Origin: Verrucomicrobiales bacterium
GTDB taxonomy: Bacteria > Verrucomicrobiota > Verrucomicrobiia > Limisphaerales > J093
DNA: 64,000 nt
NCBI GenBank assembly: GCA_024233305.1
Contig: JACKPV010000032.1
Location: forward strand, 1-64,000
Direction: 5' to 3'
Made by a program: the position numbers and the translations under genes. This document shows positions 34,659 to 44,148 of the stretch, piece by piece. The notes under the pieces were generated by a model. That model was not told where the DNA came from. It searched no databases and saw only the letters and a program-made list of their open reading frames with translations. How positions within the stretch are numbered: the first letter of the stretch is position 1; each line of letters begins with the position of its first letter.

Positions 34659-34675
34659 ACCGGCGGGCCGCCGGT
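34659..34675 (+). terminator. Possible hairpin terminator of asd
   Basis: ACCGGC (34659-34664) pairs with GCCGGT (34670-34675) across five bases, starting 3 bp after the asd stop. It is followed by TCTTCG, not a T run. Weak evidence. Confidence 0.4.
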
Positions 34676-34768
34676 CTTCGGGCGGGCGGTCCTTGACGTC
34701 CCCGGCTCGCGGGCTTATCGAAGGCTGGTTGCGGGACATGACCCGGATTGGTCCCGGCAACGCCTGCC

Positions 34769-35056
34769 ATGCCCAGGGTCGTCATTTTGCCGGTCGAACT
34801 CGTTGGCGAGATCGGGGCCGGTGAAAGCCTGCTTGATGCCGGCGGCAATGCCGGTGTCGAGATGGAGGCCGGTTGCTTCGATTGTTCCTGTGGCACCTGC
34901 GCGGTCGCGGTCGTTCACGGCATGGAGAATCTCCTGCCACCCACGCTGGATGAACTGGCTGTGCTGGCCGCCTGGAATCGCGATCCTGCGCGCTATCGAC
35001 TCGCCTGTTGCGCCCGTGTGTGTCAGGGCGACGTGACCATCCGCCAACTGGATTGA
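34769..35056 (+). CDS. Small 2Fe-2S ferredoxin-like protein
   Basis: A 95-residue protein from ATG at 34769. The plant-type ferredoxin cysteine pattern is visible: CFDCSCGTC in the middle, then a distant cysteine in YRLACCARV. The segment GESLLDAGGNAGVEMEAG before the cysteines also fits the fold. The protein is probably a soluble electron carrier. It lies 112 bp after asd, and no redox partner gene is adjacent, so its partner is unknown. Confidence 0.75.
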   Translation: MPRVVILPVELVGEIGAGESLLDAGGNAGVEMEAGCFDCSCGTCAVAVVHGMENLLPPTLDELAVLAAWNRDPARYRLACCARVCQGDVTIRQLD

Positions 35057-35236
35057 GTGGCGCCCGACCCGCAGTTCACGCCCGCCGGGGTCAGGTCGTT
35101 GAATGAGTCACCAAGGATGCGGCTCCCTTCCGGGGGCGCGGCGAATCCCCCGGGAACGACCGGCGCCCGGAAGTTCCGCGATGGCATCCTGCGCCCGCAG
35201 AGCCGTGCAGGCCGGGCCTCCGCGGCCTTCCGGAAT

Positions 35237-38200
35237 TCAGAACGGCCAGTTCCACGGTTCGTTGTTCGACCACCCGGAACTGCTGGCCGGCGGATTGTAG
35301 CACTGGCGGAAGACGCGGCCTGAATCATAGGCCTCGAACCGCGCGGCGATGGTCTGGTTCCCCGCCGGGTTGACCACGTGGAAGTGGAGGTGGTTGCCGG
35401 TGGAGCAACCGGTGGTTCCAACCTCGGCGATCTTGCTGCCGCGGTAAACCCGCTGACCCGGGCTGACGGTCACGCTGTTCACCCGGAAATGCAGATAGAA
35501 ACCTGTGGTGCCGTCCTGATGGAGGATGCTTACGAGGTTTGGAGAGGCGGATCCACTGCAGTTCTGGCACGCTTGGGCGGCGGCATTCCAGCAGCTCTGG
35601 GTCGAGGTGGACCGGACGCTTACCACGGTGCCGCCCCGGGCGGCGCGCACGTTGGTGCCGGCGGGCGCCGGGAAATCCCAGGCGAACTGCTGCCAGCCGT
35701 TGTGTGTGAAGGTCCCGTTGTTGCCCTGGCTGACGTTCCAGCTGCCGCCAACGAACAAGTTCGCCACGATCAACACGGGATCGAAGGGGATGCGGTAGTA
35801 CGTGTCGGTGCCCGAACAATTCACAAGTCGATCCCGCACGATCTCGGGCAGGCCGGCCCGGTATTGAAACGCGTGGCCGTAGCGGTAACCCCGCACCATC
35901 GGCGAATACAGACCGCGCCCGACATCCTCGCTGTAGGCAAAGAAGGCGTCGTCGTTCGGGTCCTTCAAATAGACGCCGAAGGCCTGGCCGGTCGTGATGG
36001 GTTGCAGGACCGGATAGGAGGTGTTATTGCCGTTGACCGCGTAGCCGCCCGCCAGGAAGGTCTGGTCCCCCGCCGGCTGAATCGTCAACGGGTAACGCCG
36101 GGTCAGCGAGGACACCGAGGCCGACTGCCATTCCGTGGACGAGGGGAGGTCCTCGAGCTCGAAGACGGTCCGGGAATAGTTGGCGGTGGCGTAGTCGCCC
36201 CACGGTCGCATGAAGATCATCAGCGTTTCCTCGGCCACCAACTCCGCGGAGCCGAGGTTGCCACCCTCCAGCCTCGGAGCGCGATACTCCCGCACCAGCA
36301 GGGGGAAAACCGTCCCGGTCGGGAAATTCGCCGGGGTCATCACCACCGGCAGGGAGTTTTCATCGACGTAGTTGGCCACGGTGCCGAAGCCCCCGTCGTT
36401 GTCGGCGTCCTTCATGATTTTCAGCCAGTGGGCGTACTCGCCCGGCTTTTCGTAGGGACAATAGACCTTGGCCGCCGCCAGCCCCATGCCCTGCTCGAAG
36501 TAATACCGGCCGCTGGCGAAACTCGCGCCCCACAGATAACCCATGGGGTTGTGGCGCTTGCCGGAATCCCACAGGTGCAGGCCAACTTCCGCCGGCACGA
36601 TCCGCAACCGCAGACACCGCGGATCGATCTGGTTGACGAGGTCGTCGAGGTTCGGCGCGACCGGCGTCACGCCCTGGCCCAGCAAGGATCCGTCCTCGCT
36701 GAGGTGGAACTCCGCCTCAATGATGCTGCCCGGTCCCACGACGACCGGGATACGGGTCAACTCGGGCGCCGCCGGGGCGTCTGGACGGGGCAGGAGCAAC
36801 CGTCGGCCATCCATCAACTCCGCCACACCGCGTGGCTCGTCGTAGGTCCGGATCTGCACCCGTTCCCGTTTCGGTGCGCCACTGGCGGATTCGTTGAGTC
36901 GGACCAGCGCCTGCAGCTGCTCCTCGCTGCCGGCGAGGCTTTGATCCAGCAACGCCTCGAGATCGTCCAGCCACATCACCTCGAAGTCCTGCGGGCGCAC
37001 GTCGGCGTGTTCGGCATCCAGGCGCGGGGCTCCCGCCATGATCTCGGCCACGCGTCCCGGCTTGTTCTTGCGGAAGTCTTCGAGGGCGGCCCGCAGACCC
37101 GCAACCTGCGCGGTCAGGGCGGTGACCGCCGCCCCGAGTTTCCGTTCCAGCAGTGGCGCCACGGGATCCGTCGCCGGCGCGAGCGCCGCGGCCAGTTGAC
37201 CCCGGGCCCGCTCGAACCCGCCGTCCCGGGTCAGCAACCGCAACGCATCCATCGCCCGGGCCCGCTCAGGCTCGAAGATGCCTTCCGGCGCCCCGAGCAC
37301 ATCAAGCGTCGCGCAGCCGAAACGGTCCACCCGCGCCCCGGCATAGGTCCCCGGACACCGATCCTCACCGTCCGGCACACCGTCGCCATCCTCATCCGCG
37401 GGGGGCAGCAGGGGCAGGGGTACGATCCGGAAGAACTGCTGGGTCTCACCGGCCGCGACCCGCATCGTGCGCACGCTCCCGTCCGCCTGGATGTCGCCGG
37501 GCTGGAAATCCCACGCCGTTCCCGCGAGGTCCGCCTGCGTTTCCACGTGGGCCTCCCCGATCCAGCGCAATTCGACCTGACGCTCGCCGATGCGATGGGC
37601 GGAGAACGGTTCCGGTTCCAGGACTTCGACGTCAAAGACGCACTGCGCGAGGTTCCCGTTCCCGTCGGTGCCTTCGCAGAGCACCCGGGTTCGACCGACC
37701 GGGAAGACGCTTCCGCTTGGCGGCGAACAGCGCACGCGCACTTCGTCGCTGCAATCGTCCTTGCCGGAGACCTCGAAGAACACGACCGCCCCGAGCGGGC
37801 TTTCGGCCGGCACGATCAGATCCGAGGGACAATCCAGGGTCGGTGGGACCTCGTCGGTTACCTCGATGAGGAAGGAGGCCTGCACGATGGCGGCGCCTTC
37901 ACCGACCGTGCAGATGATCTGGTTGATGCCGACCGGCAGCAGGCTGTCGGGTGGGGGCTCGCAGACCACCAGCAGTGTGCCGCCGGTGCAGGTGTTCAGG
38001 GCCTTTGCCTCGTAAGTCACCCGGGCTCCGCCCGGTTCGGTGCAGGGAACGACCATGTCTTCCGGGACCGTGAGGTCGACACATCGCTGTCCGCCACAAC
38101 CACCGGCCACGATGACCGTGAATTCGGCCCGGGCCAGGTTGCCTGAGGCATCCGTGGCCACGCAGTGGACGGTGGTCGTGCCGATGGGGAAGACACTGCC

Positions 38201-38677
38201 GCTGGCCGGTTCGCATTCGACCAGCACCTCCTCGTCGCAATTGTCGACCGCCGCCACCGAGAACCACACCGGCGCACCGTCGGGCCCGACGCACGGGACA
38301 ATGGTGCGCACGGGCACGACGAGCGACGGCGGCTCGTTGTCGCCTACGAAAACGGGAAACCGGCACACGGCGCGTTCCCCGGCGTCGGTCGTGGCGAGGC
38401 ATTCCACGAGCGTCGTGCCCCCCGGGAACCGGCTGCCGCTGGGCGGCTCGCAAACCAGCGTCACTTCGTCGCCGCAATTCGAGGTGGCCAGCACTTCGTA
38501 GACCACGTCGGCCCCATCGCCGTCGGGGCAGACCGTGAGGCTTTCGGGACAGGTGAGATTGATGCACTGGGACTGTCCCGTGCCGGCCCCGGCGAGGGCC
38601 AGCAGGGACGCGCAGAGAAGGACCGAAGGCGTCGTGCGCCCCGGTGTGGTCGTTCGGTTGTTCCGCTTGGTCTTCAT
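35237..38677 (-). CDS. Secreted HYR-domain protein with C-terminal M23 peptidase domain
   Basis: About 1146 residues from ATG at 38677, with a signal peptide ending near GAGTGQSQ; an in-frame ATG at 38719 is possible but no ribosome site decides. Four HYR (hyalin repeat) modules occur in tandem, each with paired cysteines, P-SGS-FP-GT and C-ATD. A calcium-type DEDGDGVPDGEDRCPGT loop and a long linker with coiled coil follow. The C-terminal domain is LytM/M23-like: THNGWQQFAWDFPAP supplies the first His and Asp, and GNHLHFHV the HxH pair. It probably cleaves or binds peptidoglycan or extracellular protein at the surface. This mix with HYR repeats is uncommon. Confidence 0.88.
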   Translation of the reverse strand: MKTKRNNRTTTPGRTTPSVLLCASLLALAGAGTGQSQCINLTCPESLTVCPDGDGADVVYEVLATSNCGDEVTLVCEPPSGSRFPGGTTLVECLATTDAGERAVCRFPVFVGDNEPPSLVVPVRTIVPCVGPDGAPVWFSVAAVDNCDEEVLVECEPASGSVFPIGTTTVHCVATDASGNLARAEFTVIVAGGCGGQRCVDLTVPEDMVVPCTEPGGARVTYEAKALNTCTGGTLLVVCEPPPDSLLPVGINQIICTVGEGAAIVQASFLIEVTDEVPPTLDCPSDLIVPAESPLGAVVFFEVSGKDDCSDEVRVRCSPPSGSVFPVGRTRVLCEGTDGNGNLAQCVFDVEVLEPEPFSAHRIGERQVELRWIGEAHVETQADLAGTAWDFQPGDIQADGSVRTMRVAAGETQQFFRIVPLPLLPPADEDGDGVPDGEDRCPGTYAGARVDRFGCATLDVLGAPEGIFEPERARAMDALRLLTRDGGFERARGQLAAALAPATDPVAPLLERKLGAAVTALTAQVAGLRAALEDFRKNKPGRVAEIMAGAPRLDAEHADVRPQDFEVMWLDDLEALLDQSLAGSEEQLQALVRLNESASGAPKRERVQIRTYDEPRGVAELMDGRRLLLPRPDAPAAPELTRIPVVVGPGSIIEAEFHLSEDGSLLGQGVTPVAPNLDDLVNQIDPRCLRLRIVPAEVGLHLWDSGKRHNPMGYLWGASFASGRYYFEQGMGLAAAKVYCPYEKPGEYAHWLKIMKDADNDGGFGTVANYVDENSLPVVMTPANFPTGTVFPLLVREYRAPRLEGGNLGSAELVAEETLMIFMRPWGDYATANYSRTVFELEDLPSSTEWQSASVSSLTRRYPLTIQPAGDQTFLAGGYAVNGNNTSYPVLQPITTGQAFGVYLKDPNDDAFFAYSEDVGRGLYSPMVRGYRYGHAFQYRAGLPEIVRDRLVNCSGTDTYYRIPFDPVLIVANLFVGGSWNVSQGNNGTFTHNGWQQFAWDFPAPAGTNVRAARGGTVVSVRSTSTQSCWNAAAQACQNCSGSASPNLVSILHQDGTTGFYLHFRVNSVTVSPGQRVYRGSKIAEVGTTGCSTGNHLHFHVVNPAGNQTIAARFEAYDSGRVFRQCYNPPASSSGWSNNEPWNWPF

Positions 38678-38960
38678 CGGTCGGGCTGATCGGCTGACAC
38701 CATTGCACATCATGTCCATTAATCAAGGAGATGATCGAGGTCAATGCCTGGCGGTACGCAACTCAGCTTCTTCGGACCGCGGAATTGACTCCACAGCAAG
38801 CTCGACTTTCGGCGGGGCCCCGGCCAGAGCACCTGATCCCGGCCGACTGACGGTGAGTGGAAGCGCCGAAACGGAGTGGTTTGAGGTGCAGGGTCGAGTG
38901 AGCGAGCGGAACCGTGCTTGATACGGTTTCGGGAGGTGAACGGGGGGGCTGGATCTCGGG

Positions 38961-39026
38961 CGGCGCGCAGGGGACTGCGCGCCCTACCCCGGCCAGGTGG
39001 TAGGGCGCGTCACTCCGTGCGCGCCG
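38961..39026. repeat. 28-bp imperfect inverted repeat
   Basis: The left arm at 38961-38988 (CGGCGCGCAGGGGACTGCGC, then GCCCTACC) and the right arm at 38999-39026 (GGTAGGGCGCGTCACTCCGT, then GCGCGCCG) are near-perfect reverse complements separated by 10 bp. It lies in the non-coding stretch 38678-39282 between two divergent genes. The rest of that stretch shows no gene or RNA that I recognise. Confidence 0.6.
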
Positions 39027-39282
39027 CTTTGGGAAGAACCTGACCGTGCGTCCTCCGGGGCGAGAGAGAACCTGGCGCCTATTCCGGCGCCGACCTGCGC
39101 CCGATCTACCGAAGCGCATCTTCCTGATTTCCGCCGAGATCTGGTGTTCTGCGGTCCGTTGGCGCGGGTTCCTCCCGCAGGGGGCGTCCCGGCGCGCGGA
39201 AGAAGGGGCTGTCACCCGATCCGGTGCTCCGGCCCGCGCCCCGGCGTTGCCACGGCCCGCCGCTTGTGTAACCTGCCTGCGC

Positions 39283-40566
39283 ATGCCGGCAAGCGAAGTC
39301 TATTTCTCGGAGCTGCGCCTCTTCCTCGAGGATATCTGCTGCGATCTGTGCCTGCTCGACGACCTCGGGCAGGGCGCGCTGCCGGCCGATGCGGTGCGCA
39401 TCGATCGCGAGTTCCACCTGGGCGCCCCGAGTGTGTTCGCCGACATCCGGGTTCAGCCCGCCGGGGAGCAGCCGTTCTTTCTCGAGGTGAAGTTCGGTCA
39501 GCCGCGCTTCGAGTTGGTGCGGCGGCTCCAGCGCAAATACAGCCTGGACACCGAACCCATCCGGCAGGCGGCCCGGCTGGTGCTGGTGGTGGACGTGGCG
39601 CGCCGGAACGACTGGCCCGACATCGAGCAGGAGATCCGCGCCGCCATCAATCCGCACCTCCGGCTCGAGGTCTGGGACGAGACGCGGCTGCAATCGATGA
39701 TCCAGCGCCGGCTTGGCGCCAACACGGGAGCCATCACGGCCAGCCGGTTGCTGACCGTGCGCGACCGGTTCGAGGCGGCGATGGGTTTCCAGGCGTTCGG
39801 TGGGGAGAGCATCGAGGAGTATCGCAACGACCCGCTCCACTCCGCCTTGTTGTGGCATCTCGGCGCCACGCAGGTCCGCGCCCTGCGCCAGGCCGAGGGC
39901 CGGACGCCGCGGCAGATGCTGCCGCCCCAGCTCTACCGCCGGGTGGCGGTGATGATGGCCGACCTCGCCTGCTTCTCGAGCTACGTCCGTGATACCCGTG
40001 ATCCGGCCGTGATCCGCGAGAGCCTGACCTCCTTCTACACCAAGTCGCGCTACGAGATCATTCATCGCGGCGGGATGTTGTACCAGTTCGTCGGCGACGC
40101 TGTCATCGCCTTCTTCGGCGTTCCCCGCAGTCTGACCCGCGTCGCGGACCGCTGCCTGTCGGTGGCCAAATCCCTGCTCGATATCGGCGATTCGGTGGCC
40201 ACCCACTGGCAGCGTCGCATCGACCGCGTCCAACCCTCGGGCGGGGCGCACATCGGGTTGACGATTGGCGACGTCGAGATCATGTCGCTGCGGCCCTTCA
40301 GCCGGACGCGGGTCGGGGCGGTGAGCGACTCGATCAACCTCGCTTCGCGGCTGGTGTCGGCGGCGCGCGCGGGCGAAATCGTGGTGAGCAACTCCTTCTT
40401 CCACGAACTCACCGAGGAGAAGAAGCAGGGTTTTGTCGAGCTGGAACCCCTCGAGGGCCGCAACGTCGGGAAGATCAAGGCGTGGAAGCTCAGCCTCGCC
40501 GGCCGCTACACCTCGCCGCACGAACCCGCAGAGGCACCCGCTTCGCCGCCCGAACAAGGCCCGTAG
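39283..40566 (+). CDS. PD-(D/E)XK-like domain fused to a class III nucleotidyl cyclase
   Basis: A 427-residue protein from ATG at 39283. The N-terminal about 130 residues resemble a PD-(D/E)XK restriction-endonuclease fold: Asp54 in FADIRV, then Glu68 and Lys70 in FFLEVK. The C-terminal about 190 residues are an adenylate/guanylate cyclase catalytic domain: metal-binding Asp227 (MMADL) and Asp272 (GDAVIAFFG), and the DSINLASRL helix with transition-state Asn and Arg. The position that is a purine-reading lysine in ordinary adenylate cyclases (KxxGD) is Gln268 here. The product nucleotide is therefore uncertain. No transmembrane segment and no obvious effector gene is next to it. Confidence 0.85.
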   Translation: MPASEVYFSELRLFLEDICCDLCLLDDLGQGALPADAVRIDREFHLGAPSVFADIRVQPAGEQPFFLEVKFGQPRFELVRRLQRKYSLDTEPIRQAARLVLVVDVARRNDWPDIEQEIRAAINPHLRLEVWDETRLQSMIQRRLGANTGAITASRLLTVRDRFEAAMGFQAFGGESIEEYRNDPLHSALLWHLGATQVRALRQAEGRTPRQMLPPQLYRRVAVMMADLACFSSYVRDTRDPAVIRESLTSFYTKSRYEIIHRGGMLYQFVGDAVIAFFGVPRSLTRVADRCLSVAKSLLDIGDSVATHWQRRIDRVQPSGGAHIGLTIGDVEIMSLRPFSRTRVGAVSDSINLASRLVSAARAGEIVVSNSFFHELTEEKKQGFVELEPLEGRNVGKIKAWKLSLAGRYTSPHEPAEAPASPPEQGP

Positions 40567-40662
40567 ACGGGACCGCGCCAAGACGGGAAACGCCGCGCCA
40601 TTGGGAACCGGGATTCGGAGCGAGGCAAAGTGCCGGGAGGATCACCCGCACCGCCCCCGGAT

Positions 40663-41874
40663 TCATGGCAGACAGGCGGGACCGAGAGGGTCGAACGACT
40701 TGTAGGTCAGGACGAATTCCTGGTGGCCCAGCTGCTCGGAGGCGGTGGGCGCGCCCTTTGCCGTGGCCAGGATCCGGTCCACGATTTCCCCGCCCACGGT
40801 GGCCAGGGTCGCTTCGCCATCAAGAATCCGGCCCGCGTTCACATCCATGTCCTCGGGCATGCGGGCGTAAGTGTCCGGATTGGCGCAAATCTTGATGACG
40901 GGGGAGATGGCGGATCCGACCACACTGCCGCGGCCGGTGGTGAACAAGGTGAGGTGCGCGCCGCAGGCCATCAACTCGCCGATCTCGGCGGTGTCGTTGA
41001 TGTTCGCGAAGCCGAACCGCACGTCGCCGTCCGGCACGACATCGAGCAGATACAGGCCCGGTTGAGTCGGGCGGTCGCCGGGTTTCAACAAGCCCAGGAT
41101 CGGGGCATGGCCGCTCTTGCTGTAGGCCCCGAGCGACTTCTCCTCGATGGTGGTCAGTCCGCCGTCGGCGTTGCCGGGCGCAAAACTCCCATGCCCCAGG
41201 CTGGCGTAATGGCGGGCCGCCTTGGTCACGGCGGACTGCAAGATTGGACGCAACCCGGGGCGCGCCGCGCGTTCGGCGAGGAAGGGTTCGCAACCGATCA
41301 ACTCGCCCGTCTCCTCGAAAATCGTGGTGGCGCCCGCGGCATTCAACCGGTCAAAGGCCTCGCCCACCGCCGGATTCGCCGTCAACCCGCTCGTGGCATC
41401 GCTGCCGCCACAGATCGTGCCGACGACCAGTTCCCGCAGTTCCATCGGGACGCGGGGCGCTTCTGCGAGTTGTTCGAGCGCCCCGAGGACCCAATCCCGG
41501 CCGCGGGTGATCGACGTCCGCGTGCCGCCGGTTTCCTGGATGACGAGGGTGTCCGTCGGGCGTCCCGAGGCGCGAACGTGCGCCGCCAGGCCGCCGCGGT
41601 TGAAACTCTCGCACCCCAGCGAAACCAGCAAAGCGCCGCCCACGTTCGGATGGGTGCACAACGCCCGCAGCATCCGATCCGCGTAAGCGTTGGGAAAGCA
41701 ACCGCCGAACCCGATCAGGTGCACCGGTTGCCCGCGCAGCGAGAGGACGATCTCGCGCGCCACGTGGTGGGCGCACTCGACGAGGTAGGCGACGACCACG
41801 ATGTTGCGGATGCCCTTCCGGCCGTCGGCGCGGCGCCAGGCGGGGAAACTCGTGGGTGGGGACGATGAGCGCAT
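40663..41874 (-). CDS. UxaA-family dehydratase/sulfo-lyase, large (C-terminal) subunit
   Basis: About 403 residues from ATG at 41874. The open frame continues upstream but there overlaps the SAF gene in another frame. Family features: GRKGIRNIVVV near the start, a glycine/cysteine-rich GFGGCFPN, LGCESF, GTICGGSDATSG and GRGSVVGS. The UxaA family includes altronate and galactarate dehydratases and the beta subunit of sulfolactate sulfo-lyase, all iron-dependent. The separate SAF-domain gene 16 bp upstream completes the enzyme. The substrate is not decided by sequence; a sugar acid is most likely, given the neighbouring ThuA gene. Confidence 0.85.
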   Translation of the reverse strand: MRSSSPPTSFPAWRRADGRKGIRNIVVVAYLVECAHHVAREIVLSLRGQPVHLIGFGGCFPNAYADRMLRALCTHPNVGGALLVSLGCESFNRGGLAAHVRASGRPTDTLVIQETGGTRTSITRGRDWVLGALEQLAEAPRVPMELRELVVGTICGGSDATSGLTANPAVGEAFDRLNAAGATTIFEETGELIGCEPFLAERAARPGLRPILQSAVTKAARHYASLGHGSFAPGNADGGLTTIEEKSLGAYSKSGHAPILGLLKPGDRPTQPGLYLLDVVPDGDVRFGFANINDTAEIGELMACGAHLTLFTTGRGSVVGSAISPVIKICANPDTYARMPEDMDVNAGRILDGEATLATVGGEIVDRILATAKGAPTASEQLGHQEFVLTYKSFDPLGPACLP

Positions 41875-41890
41875 GGTCCGAGCGAACGGC

Positions 41891-42265
41891 CTATGGCTGC
41901 GGTGCGACTCCGGCGGGCGGCGCGGCTGGATGGCGGAAGTAGTCGTCCTGGGTCGTGTGGAGGTAGGTGGGCAGGTAGTCGCTGCGGAGGTTGTGCACGT
42001 GCACCAGTTCGCCCGGAGCAATGTCACGGGTGGCGACCCCGATGGGTTGACCGTACTTCCGGACTGGCGCCCCGGCCGCGATGGCCTGCGATGCCAGCTT
42101 CGCGCCGTGTGGAAGCCGCTCTCCGATCCGGACGGCACGCCCCGCCATCCGCACCGAATCGCCCGCCGCAAGCGGCCGCGCAACGCAGAGGACGTTGTCG
42201 CGCGGATCCAACCGGATCAACCGCGGGTCCACGTCCGGATGCGCGTCTTCGATCGATGAAGTCAT
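41891..42265 (-). CDS. UxaA-family SAF-domain small subunit
   Basis: 124 residues with the SAF fold seen at the N-terminus of altronate/galactarate dehydratases (LDPRDNVLCVARPLAAGD, then GVATRDIAPGELVHVHNL). In most relatives this domain is joined to the catalytic part; here it is a separate gene just ahead of the large subunit on the same strand. It may contribute metal-binding or lid residues of the active site. The tail is proline/alanine-rich. Confidence 0.82.
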   Translation of the reverse strand: MTSSIEDAHPDVDPRLIRLDPRDNVLCVARPLAAGDSVRMAGRAVRIGERLPHGAKLASQAIAAGAPVRKYGQPIGVATRDIAPGELVHVHNLRSDYLPTYLHTTQDDYFRHPAAPPAGVAPQP

Positions 42266-42308
42266 GGTGCTTCCGCCTGCCCGCCGGGCCCCGGCACCAA
42301 TGAGGCGG

Positions 42309-43310
42309 TTACTCGGGGAGGACGAAGTCGGACGGCTTGCGCCCCTTCCGGTAACCGTTGAAACCGAAGTTGCTCGGCTGGTATTCGCTGACGTAGTCCA
42401 CCTTGCTCATCAACGGTATCTGGTCGGAAAGTCCGGCGCCCCAGTAGCAGGCATTGACGATCAACCGGCGCAGTCCCTCGCTCTGGAGATCGTTGGCGGC
42501 GCCCATCGTGGTGGTGAAGATGCGGTTGGTCGTGCCCGCTTCGTTCTTGTGGTAGCGGATCCAGGCCACCGGCATCATGGGATCGTTCTTCGGACCCGAC
42601 ACCGGCGAGTCAAACGAGTTCATCCCCTGGAGCACCTGGCCGAAGACCAGCGTCCGGGCGTCGTCCGGGTAGTTCTGGATGCCGTAGACGTCGGTGGGCC
42701 CCCAGATGTCGCGCACGCCGCGGAGGATCGGGTGGTTTTTCGCTTCGGCGTTGACGATGCCGCGCGTGCTTTCCTTGCCGTGGTTGCCGTGGTGGTTGAT
42801 CCAGGTGTCACCGAGCACCTGGCGGCCAAAGCCTCCGGGCCACTCCTTGCTGCGCCAGTCATACTTCGCATACGGGCTCTTGGGATCCCGGGTGTAGGAG
42901 AAGGCGTGGGTCGAAGTGCGCAGCGCCACGAACGGTTTGCCCGCGAGATAGCAGTCGACGAAGTGCTTCATCGCGTCGTCCGGCAGTTCACGAAAACGCC
43001 AGAGCATGACGACCAGGTCCGCGGTGTCCAACGCTTCGATCCCCGGAATGTTCGTCTGATTGTTCGGATCAATCTCGCCGGTCTCGGGGTTCATCGAGAA
43101 CAGCACCGTGCACTTGAAGCCATGATGGACGGCGAGGATCTGCGCCAGCATGGGCAGGCCTTCTTCCGAGCGGTATTCCTCGTCGCCGGCGAGGAACACG
43201 ATGTGCTTGCCGCCGCCGGGGCCGGTCTTTCCCTCGTAAGTGAGGCCGGGGCCGGCGACCGCGCCCAAGGCCAGACAGGTGGCGGAGGTGAGAGCAAGGA
43301 ACGTCTTCAT
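42309..43310 (-). CDS. Secreted ThuA-domain protein
   Basis: 333 residues with a signal peptide (MKTFLALTSATCLALGAVAG). A ThuA (trehalose-utilization-like, glutamine-amidotransferase fold) domain fills the protein: HIVFLAGDEEYRSEEGLPML, then VMLWRFRELPDD, LRTSTHAF and YHKNEAGTTNRIFTTTMG. ThuA-like proteins are abundant in Verrucomicrobiota and Planctomycetota and are thought to act in carbohydrate metabolism; the chemistry is mostly unproven. It lies 43 bp upstream of the UxaA pair on the same strand and probably forms an operon with it. Confidence 0.9.
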   Translation of the reverse strand: MKTFLALTSATCLALGAVAGPGLTYEGKTGPGGGKHIVFLAGDEEYRSEEGLPMLAQILAVHHGFKCTVLFSMNPETGEIDPNNQTNIPGIEALDTADLVVMLWRFRELPDDAMKHFVDCYLAGKPFVALRTSTHAFSYTRDPKSPYAKYDWRSKEWPGGFGRQVLGDTWINHHGNHGKESTRGIVNAEAKNHPILRGVRDIWGPTDVYGIQNYPDDARTLVFGQVLQGMNSFDSPVSGPKNDPMMPVAWIRYHKNEAGTTNRIFTTTMGAANDLQSEGLRRLIVNACYWGAGLSDQIPLMSKVDYVSEYQPSNFGFNGYRKGRKPSDFVLPE

Positions 43311-43574
43311 GGTATGGTCAGTGGCTGTGATTTGCTTCGGGCGAGCTTAGGAGGCGGCCGGGGCGGCGACAACACAAACGTGAGACACCGGCCCGCCGGG
43401 GCGCATGGCGGCGGCTTCGGATCGTGGGACCGGTTCCGCCGCAAGTTCGACATCCGGTGGGGCCAGCGGAGGGAATCCCGAGCGCCGTTCCCCCAGCCGC
43501 CTCGAACTCGGGAAAACCCGAGGTGCCACCGCCTGCCGGCTTGAGTCAGGGCGGGGCGGGTCTAAGCTGGGGCC

Positions 43575-44012
43575 ATGCGTGCGGCTCCACCAACCGGATT
43601 TACGACCGTGATTCACGCGGCGGGCGGGCTTGTCTGGCGCGCCACGGATGACGGACCTGAACTGATCCTTATCCAACGGCGCCGGTACGGCGAGGAGTGG
43701 AGTCTGCCCAAGGGCAAACTGGATCCCGGCGAAAGCTGGGAGGAAGCCGCCTTGCGCGAAATCCGAGAGGAAACAGGTTACGAGGCCACCCTGGCCGGTT
43801 TCGCCGGCGGGCAGATCTACCGCGTCAAGGGAGGACCGAAGGTCGTGCTCTACTGGCATATGCAGGCCGTCTGCCAGACGGGCCAGCCTGCGCCCGACGA
43901 AATCACCGCCCTGCGCTGGGAAAGCCCCGAGGCCGCCCCGGGCCTGCTGACCCACCCGGCGGAACGCGAACTGCTCGAAACCGCCCTGGCTTCCCGGCCC
44001 GCCCTCGAGTAA
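43575..44012 (+). CDS. NUDIX hydrolase
   Basis: 145 residues. The NUDIX box is visible at about residues 49-71: GKLDPGESWEEAALREIREE, then TGYE. It supplies the magnesium-binding glutamates. Such enzymes hydrolyse nucleoside diphosphates linked to another group. The exact substrate (for example a diadenosine polyphosphate or oxidised nucleotide) cannot be told. Start ATG at 43575. The 264-bp gap before it has no gene. Confidence 0.92.
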   Translation: MRAAPPTGFTTVIHAAGGLVWRATDDGPELILIQRRRYGEEWSLPKGKLDPGESWEEAALREIREETGYEATLAGFAGGQIYRVKGGPKVVLYWHMQAVCQTGQPAPDEITALRWESPEAAPGLLTHPAERELLETALASRPALE

Positions 44013-44148
44013 GCGTCCCCCTTTCGCCGTCCGGCAACCACCGCCCCGAACCGGAGGCCGACCGCCCGGCGCGGCCCTCCGGACGCGGATGCCCCGCCCG
44101 GTGCATCAGGTGCGCCCGAAAAACGCGGCCCGTGCATTTGATGCCCTT

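Noticed and set aside
43405..43560. A third copy of repeat B before the NUDIX gene
   Set aside because: Only a short stretch (CCTCGAACTCGGGAAAACCC) resembles it; the rest does not align well enough by eye.
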